DNA of 64,000 bases from Fodinicurvata sp. EGI_FJ10296 (GTDB taxonomy: Bacteria > Pseudomonadota > Alphaproteobacteria > DSM-16000 > Inquilinaceae). The stretch lies in contig NZ_JBFCVL010000003.1 of NCBI RefSeq assembly GCF_040712075.1, forward strand, positions 62,001-126,000, read 5' to 3'. The notes beneath the pieces were generated by a model. It was not told the origin of the DNA. It saw only the letters and a program-made list of their open reading frames with translations, and made no database searches. Made by a program: the position numbers and the translations under genes. Below are positions 56,072 to 64,000 of this stretch, in pieces. How positions within the stretch are numbered: the first letter of the stretch is position 1; every line of letters begins with the position of its first letter.

Positions 56072-57445
56072 TCACACTTCCGAAAAGGTGATGGGGAAAA
56101 TTTCGCAGGGATCGTCCAGTTCCATCGCGTGCCAGAGGGAGAATTCCCAGGCCGACCCGACGGAAATATCGGATGGAGAGAATGGCATCGCCAGATTGCC
56201 GGAACTCGAAAGGCGTCCCTTGAATTCCGTATGCATCCCGATGTACCGGGCCTTTGCGAGTACGGAAGCGGCAATTTCCTCCGTCCGGCCGACCACGTCG
56301 AGCACAAGACCGAGTTCGTGTCCCGGCTCGCTTCGCCGCGGTTCCAACGGGCCCAGGACGCCGTCCAGCCCGTAGCGCCGGATCGTTAGCGTCCAGTCGG
56401 AGTCCGCGATGCCGAGATTGCGCGCTTCGGTGACCACCCTGTCGTTCATGGCATCGCAGAAAGAGTGAATTTCCTCGATCAGCCGGCTGTCGCGAATGCC
56501 GGCAATCATGATCGACCGGTGGCCGACACACCGCACACCTTCCAGTTTGACCGTGTATTTTTCCGCCCGATTGTACTGCGACCCGGTCACCCGGACCCGC
56601 CGGTCGTCCAGCGCGGTATAGGTGGCATCACGGGTATCGACCACGCCTGACGGCTCGATGAAATCGTATGGCGAGGGGTTCTCGTACAAGGTATGGGCGG
56701 CGACGCTCTCCGGCGTGCATCGCTTGTCCGGGTGCCCGGGCTCGACCTCGAATCCGTCGTCGTCCAGGTGGCCGATAACGCAATCCTGACCGATCTTGGG
56801 CCGGACGATCGCTCCGCCGCATTCGATGGTCTTGCCCAGGTGCCAGGCCGGGCCGGCGGGATACCCCTGCATAAGCGGTATTGCCGCGAACAGCGCACTG
56901 TCGGAACACCGGCCGGCCAGAACGACATCCGCACCACCGCGAAGCGCGGCTTGCAGAGGCTCCGCACCCATCATGGCGACCATGACATCCGTTTGGTCAA
57001 GCGTCTCCGGCGTCAACGGCGGGACGTTCTCCAGAGGCCGTATCCGATCCTGCTTCAAACGTTCGGCCACGAGATCCCGATCCGGCACCGATGAGATCAC
57101 CGCCAGTTTGAAATGCAGGCCGCGTTCGGCGGCGATTTCACGGATCAGCCGCTCCAGAATGGCGACATGGGGTGTCGCACCGCCACCGCCGGCCGATCCG
57201 ATGATCACCGGCACGCCGACGCGACGCGCGCCTGCCAGCATGATCTCGAGATCGCGCCGCAGCGCCTGTTCGGAGACGTACGGCTTGCCGGCACCGAGAT
57301 ACCATGGACCCGGGTCCATGGAACCGGCATCACAGGCGATGAAATCGATGCCTGATTGCAATCCGGCGTCAAAAGCCGTTTCTGTAAAACCGTATCCAAG
57401 GCAGCCTGAGACGGCCAGCATTCGAATGCCGCGTTTTTCGCTCAC
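56072..57445 (-). CDS. AtuA-like (DUF1446) acyclic terpene utilization-family protein
   Basis: 457 aa. Matches the AtuA/DUF1446 family: LAVSGCLGYGFTETAFDAGL at the N-terminus, DFIACDAGSMDPGPWYLG, and IIGSAGGGGATPHVAI near residue 85. AtuA occurs in the acyclic terpene degradation cluster of Pseudomonas, but the wider family appears in many catabolic clusters with unknown chemistry. I chose a GTG start at 57445 because AGGGAGAAG lies 7 nt upstream; alternative starts (57469, 57421) lack a site this good. It lies 14 bp after the stop of the TRAP permease gene and 3 bp before the DUF4387 gene. Confidence 0.85.
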   Translation of the reverse strand: MSEKRGIRMLAVSGCLGYGFTETAFDAGLQSGIDFIACDAGSMDPGPWYLGAGKPYVSEQALRRDLEIMLAGARRVGVPVIIGSAGGGGATPHVAILERLIREIAAERGLHFKLAVISSVPDRDLVAERLKQDRIRPLENVPPLTPETLDQTDVMVAMMGAEPLQAALRGGADVVLAGRCSDSALFAAIPLMQGYPAGPAWHLGKTIECGGAIVRPKIGQDCVIGHLDDDGFEVEPGHPDKRCTPESVAAHTLYENPSPYDFIEPSGVVDTRDATYTALDDRRVRVTGSQYNRAEKYTVKLEGVRCVGHRSIMIAGIRDSRLIEEIHSFCDAMNDRVVTEARNLGIADSDWTLTIRRYGLDGVLGPLEPRRSEPGHELGLVLDVVGRTEEIAASVLAKARYIGMHTEFKGRLSSSGNLAMPFSPSDISVGSAWEFSLWHAMELDDPCEIFPITFSEV

Positions 57446-57458
57446 GGTGATCTTCTCC

Positions 57459-59393
57459 CTATGGGGCATTGCTTTGTGGAACTGGACTGGGAGCCTCGCG
57501 GCTTGAACGCCAATACTGCCAGGCGACGACACCCCCTCCGACAGTAAGACCGATCATGTCCGTCGCAAGGCCCGGATAGAGCAAGGCCCCGGCGGCGACA
57601 AAGGCGGCCAGTCGCTCGGCTGCACTCATCGGCCGGATCAGGCATCCGAAAGTCGCCGCGGCAATCAGGCAGGCGCCGATCGCCGCCGTCATGACGGCCC
57701 ATGCCACGCCGCCGGCGCTGCCGATGAACAGCAGCTCTTCGTGAAAGACGAACATGTACGGGACGATGAATGCCACGATCGCCAGTTTGCACGCGGTCAC
57801 AGCCGTTCGCTGAGCGCCCGACCCCGCGATCGCCGCAGCCGCATACGCCGCCAGCGCGACCGGCGGCGTGATGGCCGACATGACGGCGAAATACAGGATG
57901 AACATATGGGCCGAGATCTGGCTGGCGCCCAGATCGATCAGGGCCGACGCGCCCAGCGACGCGATGAGAATATAGGCCGCGGAGGTCGGCATGCCCATTC
58001 CCAGTATGATGCAAGTAACCATTGCGATCATGAGACCGAAGAGAAGATATCCACCGCTGAAATTGACGATCATGCTGGAAAAACGAAAACCGACGCCGGT
58101 TTGCGTGAACGCGCCTATGACGATCCCTGCGCAGGCGCAGGTGACGCCGATCTGAACGGATTGGCGTGCGCCCCGGATCATGGCGGCAACGACGCGGCCG
58201 GGCGTCAGTCTGTGCTCGCGCTTCAGCCACGAAACCGGTATCAGCATGACGATGGCGGCGAAACAGGCGTACATCGGGGTATAGCCGGAAATCAGCAAGG
58301 TCAGCAGCAGCGCGATCGGCGACAGCAGAACGCCTTTGCGGATCAGCAGCGCCAATGCGCTCTCGGTCTTGTCGCCGGCATGGATGCCCAGATTGTCGCG
58401 CACGGCAATGAAATGCACGGCAGCGAGTACGGACAGAAAATACAGTGCCGCCGGAATCGTGGCATGGCCGATGATCGAGACATAGGGAATGCCCGTATTT
58501 TCCGACATCAGAAATGCCGCAGCCGCCATGACCGGGGGCATGATCTGCCCGCCATTCGACGCCGCTGCCTCTAGCGCGCCCGCCATGTGGGGCTTGTAGC
58601 CGGCGCGTTTCATCAACGGAATGGTAAACGTGCCCGTCGTCGCCACATTGGCGACGCCGCTGCCTGAGATGGATCCGACAAAGGCACTTGCAAGGACCGT
58701 CGCCTTCGCCGGACCACCGCGCGTCCTGCGCGTCGTGGCAAAGGCAAGATCGGTCAGGAATTCGCCGATCCGCGAGACTTCGAGAAAGGCCGCGAACAGG
58801 ATGAACAGGACAATATAGGTCGACATCACCGCAATCGGCGTTCCGAATACGCCTTCGAGCTGGAGCGCCTGAAAGGAAATGATCTGGTCGATGGAAAAAC
58901 CGCGATGGGCAAAGGTCCCCGGCATCGACTGACCGAAATAGGTGAACAGCAGACCCAGCATGGCCAGCATCGGGATGATCATTCCGACCGCACGCCGTGT
59001 CGCCTCGATGACCACCACCATGATAGCGCCGCCCGCAACCAGGTCGGTCGTCGTAAAGCGGCCGGCCCGTCGGACGAAGGCATCGAAATCCCACAGGATA
59101 TAGCCGCACGCGGCGATCGCCACCGTCAGCAGTATGGCGTCGATCGTCGTGCCCAGCATCCGGCCGGGCACCCGAAACGGATAGATCAGGAAGCAGAGCG
59201 ACAGCAGAAACGCCACATGAACGGTCCGGTGCCACTGTGCCGGCGGCGTGCCGAAATATCCGGTCCACAGGTGATAGGCCGCCATGGCGAAAGCGATCGC
59301 TGCGATAATCCAGCCGCGCCGCGTATTCTCGATCACGCCTTGACGAACGGGCGACAACGATCGGAGCCAGTCCTGCATTTTTGCCGAAATCAT
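57459..59393 (-). CDS. TRAP transporter fused permease (DctQM, TAXI type)
   Basis: 644 aa with about 16-18 predicted membrane helices. The first 150 residues are the small-permease (DctQ-like) part and the rest is the large DctM-like part; TAXI-type TRAP transporters typically have this fusion. Motifs: ASAFVGSISGSGVANVATTG, SNGGQIMPPVMAAAAFLMSE, and the repeat LILGMGMPTSAAYIL-type region (CIILGMGMPTSAAYIL). It uses an ion gradient and works with the TAXI receptor upstream. Start is the ATG at 59391-59393. Confidence 0.93.
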   Translation of the reverse strand: MISAKMQDWLRSLSPVRQGVIENTRRGWIIAAIAFAMAAYHLWTGYFGTPPAQWHRTVHVAFLLSLCFLIYPFRVPGRMLGTTIDAILLTVAIAACGYILWDFDAFVRRAGRFTTTDLVAGGAIMVVVIEATRRAVGMIIPMLAMLGLLFTYFGQSMPGTFAHRGFSIDQIISFQALQLEGVFGTPIAVMSTYIVLFILFAAFLEVSRIGEFLTDLAFATTRRTRGGPAKATVLASAFVGSISGSGVANVATTGTFTIPLMKRAGYKPHMAGALEAAASNGGQIMPPVMAAAAFLMSENTGIPYVSIIGHATIPAALYFLSVLAAVHFIAVRDNLGIHAGDKTESALALLIRKGVLLSPIALLLTLLISGYTPMYACFAAIVMLIPVSWLKREHRLTPGRVVAAMIRGARQSVQIGVTCACAGIVIGAFTQTGVGFRFSSMIVNFSGGYLLFGLMIAMVTCIILGMGMPTSAAYILIASLGASALIDLGASQISAHMFILYFAVMSAITPPVALAAYAAAAIAGSGAQRTAVTACKLAIVAFIVPYMFVFHEELLFIGSAGGVAWAVMTAAIGACLIAAATFGCLIRPMSAAERLAAFVAAGALLYPGLATDMIGLTVGGGVVAWQYWRSSREAPSPVPQSNAP

Positions 59394-59472
59394 CAATGCC
59401 CCATCCCGGCGCGGCGCGGCTTTGCTGGCGCACCGCGCCGTCCGGATTATGACGTGTCAGATGTGACCGTCG

Positions 59473-59514
59473 TCGATCTGGATCAGTCGATCTGGATCAG
59501 TCGATCTGGATCAG
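59473..59514. repeat. Three tandem copies of a 14-bp repeat
   Basis: TCGATCTGGATCAG occurs three times in a row (59473-59486, 59487-59500, 59501-59514), followed by a partial copy. The TAXI gene stop codon (59511-59513) lies in the last copy. The rest is in the short gap before the permease gene. Likely slippage; no hairpin is obvious. Confidence 0.95.
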
Positions 59515-60479
59515 TCGATCAGCCCGGTTTCCCGGAAGTAGCGCTCGGCGCCTGCATGGAACGGTGCATTTTCCATTCCGTCCATGGCAGTTTCCGGCGT
59601 GATGCCTTCCGCCGAGGCATGGACCGAAGCCAGCCGATCGCGATTTTCCAGCAAGGTCCGGGTGATGTCGTAAACGAGATCTTCGTCGAGATCGCCGTTC
59701 ACGATCAAAGCCGTCGCCACCGTCAGAACGTCGACCGGCTCGTCCTGGCCTTCGTAGAGGCCGCCGGGCAGTTCGGTGACATAATAGGCCGGATAGGCGC
59801 TGGTGATTTCCTCCAACTTGTCGTCGGCGATCGGCAACAGCCTGATCGGCTGGGTCGAGGCGAGATCCATGAAGAACGCCGCCGGTGCGAAGGTGATCGA
59901 CCCGTGCCAATCCAGATGGCCGTCCTTGATCAGGTTCACCGCTTCGCCGGACGAGGTGTAGTTGATCTGCCCGCCAGCGGCTTCGATGCTGTCATAAGAC
60001 AGGCCATGCGCGTCGAGCAGGATCTGGGTCAGGATTTCGCCGCCGAAGCCCACCTGACCGGGGGAAAGGCGCGCGTCGGCAAGGTCCTCGACCGCCTGTA
60101 TGTCGCTGGAAGCCGGCACGCCCATCTGGAAGTACAGCGGGAACATGCTGAACATGACTTCAACATTGTCGTATGACCCTTCGTCGAACGGCGCCTCGCC
60201 GGCCCAGGCGGCGAACGGGTCGGTGGCGAAAACGAAACCGATCTCAGCGGTGCCGTCACGGACGTCGCGAACGTTATTGGCCGATCCGCCCGGCGTTGCG
60301 GTGACATTGATGCCGTCCAGGTTCTCGTTCAGCACTTCCGCCATCGCGCCTGCCAGCGGATACCACGACCCGCCGGTACCGCCACTGGTGATCGTGATGA
60401 ATTGCGTCTGTGCGGCTGCGGTGCCCGCACCGAGCAACAGTACGGCGGCAGAAGCCGTGCTCAGCAGTTTCGTATTCAT
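59511..60479 (-). CDS. TAXI-family TRAP transporter solute-binding protein
   Basis: 322 aa. The N-terminus has a Sec signal (LLSTASAAVLLLGAGTAAAQ, cleavage after AAA). Family blocks: ITITSGGTGGSWYPLAGAMA, PGGSANNVRDVRDGTAEIGF and the C-terminal FHAGAERYFRE. TAXI receptors bind organic acids such as glutamate or related solutes; the substrate here is unknown. First transporter gene after the amidase gene, 4 bp beyond it. Genes order: amidase, TAXI receptor, fused permease, AtuA-like, DUF4387. Confidence 0.93.
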   Translation of the reverse strand: MNTKLLSTASAAVLLLGAGTAAAQTQFITITSGGTGGSWYPLAGAMAEVLNENLDGINVTATPGGSANNVRDVRDGTAEIGFVFATDPFAAWAGEAPFDEGSYDNVEVMFSMFPLYFQMGVPASSDIQAVEDLADARLSPGQVGFGGEILTQILLDAHGLSYDSIEAAGGQINYTSSGEAVNLIKDGHLDWHGSITFAPAAFFMDLASTQPIRLLPIADDKLEEITSAYPAYYVTELPGGLYEGQDEPVDVLTVATALIVNGDLDEDLVYDITRTLLENRDRLASVHASAEGITPETAMDGMENAPFHAGAERYFRETGLID

Positions 60480-60483
60480 TCAA

Positions 60484-61902
60484 TTACCTCCTGTCCTGAA
60501 GTTGAAAGATTGTTTGGGCCGATTCCGCCCCCGCGGCGGACATCAGCCAGCGAGCGACGGCGAGAATCCGCCGCTCGGCATGGGGTTTGCCGACGATCTG
60601 CATCCCGATGGGCAGACCGTGCCCGTCGACGCCGATGGGGATCGACGCAACCGGCAGGCCGAGATAGCTGAAAGGTCTTGTCAGCCGGGTGATTTTGGCA
60701 ACGACCTCGAACACGGCATCGCCGCGCTCCATATCGGCGTCGACACGGTTCGGAATTTCGACGGGAATCGTGGGGCAGACGAGAACATCGGCTTTGGCGA
60801 ACGCGGTTTCGATCACGTTCCTCAAGATGCGGCCGCGAAGTGTCAACGCCTCGGCATAGCGCTGCGCCGGGATCAGAAATCCCGGTTCGGTGCGCGTATA
60901 GACGGCCTTGCTGTAGGACTGCGGCGACCGCGCCATGCTTCTGGCGTGCAGCGTTGCCGCCTCCACCTTGGATATTGCATCGCCCAGCGCATAGGTCAGC
61001 GCAAGATGTGGCAGGTCGACGTTTTCGCGGATTGTCAGACGCTCGCCCAGCAGCGCGATCGACCGGCCCCATGCGTCGGCAATCGGGGCATCCAGATCGC
61101 CCAGAAGGCTTGGGGCGATAACACCGATCCGGGTCGCGGTCGGCATCAGCAACCTGCCGCTGGCCGCATCGCGCTCATCGACGGCCGATCCCGCGATGAC
61201 GGATGTCACAGTCATCGCATCCTGCGCATTGCGTGTCAGCGGCCCCACGCAATCCAGGCTTTGAGCGCGCGGAAACGTCAGGTCCGCAGGCGCCAGGCCG
61301 TATGTCGGCTTCAGCCCGACGCACCCATTCGCCGAAGCCGGCAGCCTTATCGAACCGCCCGTATCAGAGCCGAGACTGGCAAACACCACACCGGACGCCA
61401 CCGCCACGGCTGAACCGGACGATGAGCCGCCGGAAATGTAATCGGGATTCCAGGCATTCAGGCAATCGCCGAAATGCGGATTCTGTCCCGTCGGGCCCGC
61501 CACCATTTCGCTGAGATGCAGCGTGCCGATCGTGATGCTTCCCGCCGCTTCCAGCCGTTCGATCGCCGACGCCGTCCCACGGGCCGTGCGCGGCAGGTCG
61601 ACGATGGATCCAACGGTCGGCGTGTAGCCGTCGATGACAAAGCAGTCCTTGTGTGCCATGGGAATGCCATGCAGCGGCCCGCGTCGATCGGCGGGAAGCG
61701 CGTCGAGCGCGTCGGCCCTGGCAAGGGCGCGGTTCGTCCATATCTGAAGAAACGCGTTATGCGATGCCGTGATCTTCTCGGCCCGTGCCAAAGCGGCTTC
61801 CGTTATGGCCCGCGCAGAGATATTTCCCGCTCTCAAGCGCAAAGCCGCGTCGGCCATCGAGCCATCCAGCAGCTTTTCAGCGTCGCCGGTGCCCGCCGTC
61901 AC
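60484..61902 (-). CDS. Amidase-signature family amidase
   Basis: 472 aa. Catalytic triad of the amidase signature family: Lys in MAHKDCFVIDGY (near 84), Ser in the GGSSSGSAVAVASG loop (near 160; cis-Ser and nucleophile), and the SDTGGSIRLPAS loop after it. Such enzymes hydrolyse linear amides, ureido compounds or small peptides; the group includes AtzE- and GatA-like members. The start is the GTG at 61900-61902, overlapping the stop of the small upstream gene (GTGA). It lies 4 bp before the TAXI receptor gene, so it likely acts on the imported solute. Confidence 0.92.
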   Translation of the reverse strand: MTAGTGDAEKLLDGSMADAALRLRAGNISARAITEAALARAEKITASHNAFLQIWTNRALARADALDALPADRRGPLHGIPMAHKDCFVIDGYTPTVGSIVDLPRTARGTASAIERLEAAGSITIGTLHLSEMVAGPTGQNPHFGDCLNAWNPDYISGGSSSGSAVAVASGVVFASLGSDTGGSIRLPASANGCVGLKPTYGLAPADLTFPRAQSLDCVGPLTRNAQDAMTVTSVIAGSAVDERDAASGRLLMPTATRIGVIAPSLLGDLDAPIADAWGRSIALLGERLTIRENVDLPHLALTYALGDAISKVEAATLHARSMARSPQSYSKAVYTRTEPGFLIPAQRYAEALTLRGRILRNVIETAFAKADVLVCPTIPVEIPNRVDADMERGDAVFEVVAKITRLTRPFSYLGLPVASIPIGVDGHGLPIGMQIVGKPHAERRILAVARWLMSAAGAESAQTIFQLQDRR

Positions 61903-62099
61903 AGGTCCTGCCCTTCATCGGCCATATCCACCAGCGCAACGCGGAAATCATCGATGCGGTCCCATGGCTCAAGCATTTCCGCAGACGCGTCGCGGATCCG
62001 GTCGTTAATCGCCTGGGCCTCACGCTCGGGCCGGCCGGTCGTCGCGCGGCTCGTGATGCCGTGCCATTCGGAAAGGGCGTCGGGCGTCGTTTCCATCAT
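61899..62099 (-). CDS. Small protein, 66 aa, between IclR and amidase genes
   Basis: 66-aa acidic, helical-looking protein with no recognised family; possible helix EREAQAINDRIRDASAEML. It overlaps the IclR stop at its start and the amidase start at its end by a few bases (ATCA/GTGA contexts), so it is translationally linked to both. Small accessory proteins do pair with amidase-signature enzymes (for example AtzG with AtzE), but I see no AtzG signature here. Confidence 0.65.
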   Translation of the reverse strand: MMETTPDALSEWHGITSRATTGRPEREAQAINDRIRDASAEMLEPWDRIDDFRVALVDMADEGQDL

Positions 62100-62914
62100 T
62101 GATTCCTCGAAGCAGCTTTCGCGGCCTTGATGGGCGCGAAGCGCCGGCCGCCGATGCGGGTCGCCAGGGCGTCGCCCTGTTCGACAAGTGAACACAATGC
62201 AGCCTCGCGGCGCTTGCCGGTAAGGCGCTCGCTGATCGCCAGACAGCTCAGCGCGGCGATCGGACGGCCGCTCTGATCCAGGATGGCCACTGCCAGGGCG
62301 CTCATGCCGGCCACGATGTCGCCGGCGCTTTCGGCAAAGCCGTTTGCACGGGTGGTCGCCGTCAACGACCGCAATCGATCCTTGGTGAAGGAAGGAAACG
62401 ACTGTCGCGCCGCCTCGTCTTCCTCGATAACGCGCTCGACCGCCGCATCCGGCATGGCAGCCAGCAACGCCATCGAATGTGCGCCGCAACCCAGTGGCCG
62501 TGTCACCTTTACCTTCAGGTTCATCGGCAGAATTGGATGGTCGCCTTCCTCGCGCCCCACCACGCGGGCGGTCCGGCCGAATGGCACCGACAGGATCGAA
62601 ACGTCGCCGGTTACCTCGGCAATCCGCAGGAGACAGTCGCGGCCATGGGTCGTCAGGGAGTGGCGCTCGGTTGCCGCCTCGCCCATCAACCAGGCCTGAA
62701 CACCGAGCGAATATCCCAATGGCGTCACCTGGACCAACCCTTCGGCACACAGCGCCTGGGCGATGCGGCGTGTCGAACGCTCATTTAGCCCGACCGCATC
62801 TGCCAGGGCGGACAACCGCCAATCAGCCTGCGGATCGCTGGCGAGCGTTCTGAGAATCGCCGTAGCCCGGGCAATTGATCGCAGCGACGTATCGGCAGGA
62901 GAGGACGAATGCAT
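62096..62914 (-). CDS. IclR-family transcriptional regulator
   Basis: 272 aa. Winged helix at about 10-75 (SIARATAILRTLASDPQADW, LADAVGLNERSTRRIAQALC) and an effector domain after about 90 (MSALAVAILDQSGRPIAALS near 205). IclR members often regulate catabolic genes on sensing the substrate. It is the first gene of the leftward run and probably controls the amidase/TRAP genes that follow. The start ATG is at 62912-62914. Confidence 0.9.
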   Translation of the reverse strand: MHSSSPADTSLRSIARATAILRTLASDPQADWRLSALADAVGLNERSTRRIAQALCAEGLVQVTPLGYSLGVQAWLMGEAATERHSLTTHGRDCLLRIAEVTGDVSILSVPFGRTARVVGREEGDHPILPMNLKVKVTRPLGCGAHSMALLAAMPDAAVERVIEEDEAARQSFPSFTKDRLRSLTATTRANGFAESAGDIVAGMSALAVAILDQSGRPIAALSCLAISERLTGKRREAALCSLVEQGDALATRIGGRRFAPIKAAKAASRNQ

Positions 62915-63281
62915 GGCACCGTTCCGACTATTCTTGTGCGTCGAGAATGAGAAACGGGGACCAGCGAGTCCAGTAAATGCCGATTTTTCTGTCGTAACAG
63001 GCGCACAGCGCCGGCAATTCGACTCTGGGGAGCATTCGATGCCATGGCACTACTGCCTGACGCGGTCCAATTGCGCAGCATCTCGCCTTGTCGAAGATGC
63101 CGAGAACCTTCGGGTTTTGTCACCGGGTTGGAGAGTGGTCGAGCCGAGGCAGTTTGATTTTTTGGGGGCCGTTCGGGGCGCGGCGATGATGAAACTGCGC
63201 CACAGCGAAAGGATCGCGCGCCAGATGGACGCCATGCACGGGGACGCCCTGCTCGTGGATGGTGGCCTGGCTTTACAGGGA
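62915..63281. other. Gene-free region between IclR and acetamidase genes
   Basis: About 370 bp with no supportable gene. A plus-strand open frame (62763-63338) crosses it but overlaps IclR antisense and has no family resemblance, and a short minus frame (63050-63235) has an odd basic composition. The IclR promoter should be near 62930-63000. The remaining part has no visible terminator or repeat. Confidence 0.5.
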
Positions 63282-64000
63282 TTACTGCGCCGGGCTGGCC
63301 TGATCGCCGCCCTGATGCATGATCCATTTGGCGACTGACGCGCCGACGGTATATTTCGGGTCGACCATGTTGCCCAGCCGCGCCTTGCCGCATTGCGTCA
63401 GCAACATATAGGCGTCCATCGTGTCGAAACCGAAATCCGCCGCTGCCCACCGCACCAGTTCGCGATAGGCGATACGGGCCGCATCCTCCAGCGGGCGGGC
63501 ACTGCCGATCGCCATGTAGAAGTCTTTGGTTTCCAGGCGCGGCCAGGCGATATCCAGACCCTTGATCAGATCGACATGCAGCGTGGTCGTGGTCGCCTGC
63601 TCGATCGCAACACCGCACAGCTCGCCGTCGCCCTGGATGGCGTGGCCGTCGCCAAGATAGAGGAAGGCGCCGGCATGATGGACCGGCAGATAGATGATCG
63701 CGCCGGGGGCGACATCCGGCAGATCCATGTTGCCGCCATAATAGTCCGGCTGGAGCGAGGTGATGGCCTCGATTTCCGGCGACACGCCAATGGTGCCCAG
63801 AAACGGCTCGTAAGGCAGCGTGATCCGGTCCGACCAATAGACGCCATTCTCGTCGACATTCACCTTCTTCACCCGTTCGGGCAGCGGTGCATTCAGCAAT
63901 GCGGTTGCCGTCGTTCCGGTCAGCCCGCCGAATTCCGGAACGAGCGCGGTCGTCCCACGCGGCTGCGGGCCGCGCGGGGCGATGGCGTGTATATGGACGG
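63282..64000 (-). CDS. Acetamidase/formamidase family protein (partial, N-terminus beyond window)
   Basis: The minus-strand frame remains open to the right edge; 239 codons are visible and the N-terminus is missing. Recognisable family blocks: VHIHAIAPRGPQPRG near the window edge (upstream codons in the frame), ITSLQPDYYGGNMDLPDVAP, AGAFLYLGDGHAIQGDGELC and QATTTTLHVDLIKG. Acetamidase/formamidase hydrolyses short-chain amides to ammonia and a carboxylic acid. The C-terminus ends with Gln after GGDQASPA. It is in the same orientation as IclR but separated from it by 367 bp. Confidence 0.88.
   Translation of the reverse strand, partial: VHIHAIAPRGPQPRGTTALVPEFGGLTGTTATALLNAPLPERVKKVNVDENGVYWSDRITLPYEPFLGTIGVSPEIEAITSLQPDYYGGNMDLPDVAPGAIIYLPVHHAGAFLYLGDGHAIQGDGELCGVAIEQATTTTLHVDLIKGLDIAWPRLETKDFYMAIGSARPLEDAARIAYRELVRWAAADFGFDTMDAYMLLTQCGKARLGNMVDPKYTVGASVAKWIMHQGGDQASPAQ

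Noticed and set aside
58905-60176. Plus-strand 423-residue frame opposite the TRAP genes
   Set aside because: Antisense shadow of permease and receptor genes.
60484-61902. Amidase as IaaH partner of the IaaM-like gene at 18548-20221
   Set aside because: They are 40 kb apart and the amidase sits in a TRAP/AtuA operon; no sequence feature ties it to indole-3-acetamide.
62763-63338. Plus-strand frame through the IclR-acetamidase gap
   Set aside because: Overlaps IclR antisense; its unique part has no recognisable family, so I describe the gap as empty.

Overview
The window is a 64 kb piece of a GC-rich alphaproteobacterial chromosome, probably from a free-living member of the Rhodospirillales or a relative. 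The basis is gene content and style: tightly coupled ATGA/TGATG overlaps, a split glycine decarboxylase behind a tandem glycine riboswitch, an ispH-thrB-rnhA order, and many ABC, TRAP and amidohydrolase genes for organic nitrogen compounds. No tRNA, rRNA, CRISPR array, transposase or phage gene was recognised. Both ends cut a gene: an IorA-like 2-oxoacid oxidoreductase on the left and an acetamidase/formamidase on the right.

Layout. 1-8.65 kb (minus strand): the iorA-like gene, preceded by a six-gene collinear run. In transcription order this run encodes a 643-aa predicted membrane protein, a 427-aa beta-sandwich-like protein, a 153-aa protein, a Hint (intein-like) protein, a class I isoprenoid synthase-like protein and a geranylgeranyl-reductase-like flavoprotein. 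Upstream lies an unusually AT-rich stretch. This run is the best candidate for an undescribed system. 9.3-14.6 kb: a DksA-type zinc finger gene and the gcvT-gcvH-gcvPA-gcvPB operon under a tandem glycine riboswitch. 15-20.9 kb: a chemoreceptor, a secreted repeat protein, an IaaM-like flavin monooxygenase and a lipoprotein. 21-26.7 kb: ispH, a lysine 2,3-aminomutase-like radical SAM gene, thrB, rnhA, a DUF3891 gene and a D-threonine aldolase-like gene.

26.7-33.9 kb: a signalling island. A very large fused CheB-CheR-PAS-histidine kinase-REC-REC-LuxR protein is flanked by two paralogous LuxR regulators whose receiver domains lack the phospho-acceptor Asp. 34.1-43.1 kb: a LivKHMGF branched-chain-type ABC transporter, divergent from a GntR regulator and a catabolic operon (carboxymuconolactone-decarboxylase-like, beta-hydroxyacid dehydrogenase, SCP2-hydrolase fusion, metallo-beta-lactamase-fold lactonase-like). 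43.1-44.7 kb: an EamA exporter divergent from a MarR regulator, with a clear operator-like repeat between them.

44.8-55.7 kb: a hydantoinase/dihydroorotase-like amidohydrolase plus a carbamoylase-type hydrolase, facing a Dpp peptide ABC transporter operon that also carries an ArgE-like deacylase and a small zinc-ribbon membrane protein; a divergent XRE-cupin regulator sits at its head. 55.8-64 kb: an IclR regulator, a small protein, an amidase, a TAXI-TRAP transporter, an AtuA-like protein and a DUF4387 protein, apparently one catabolic unit, then the truncated acetamidase. Overall the second half reads as several import-and-hydrolyse modules, each with its own one-component regulator.
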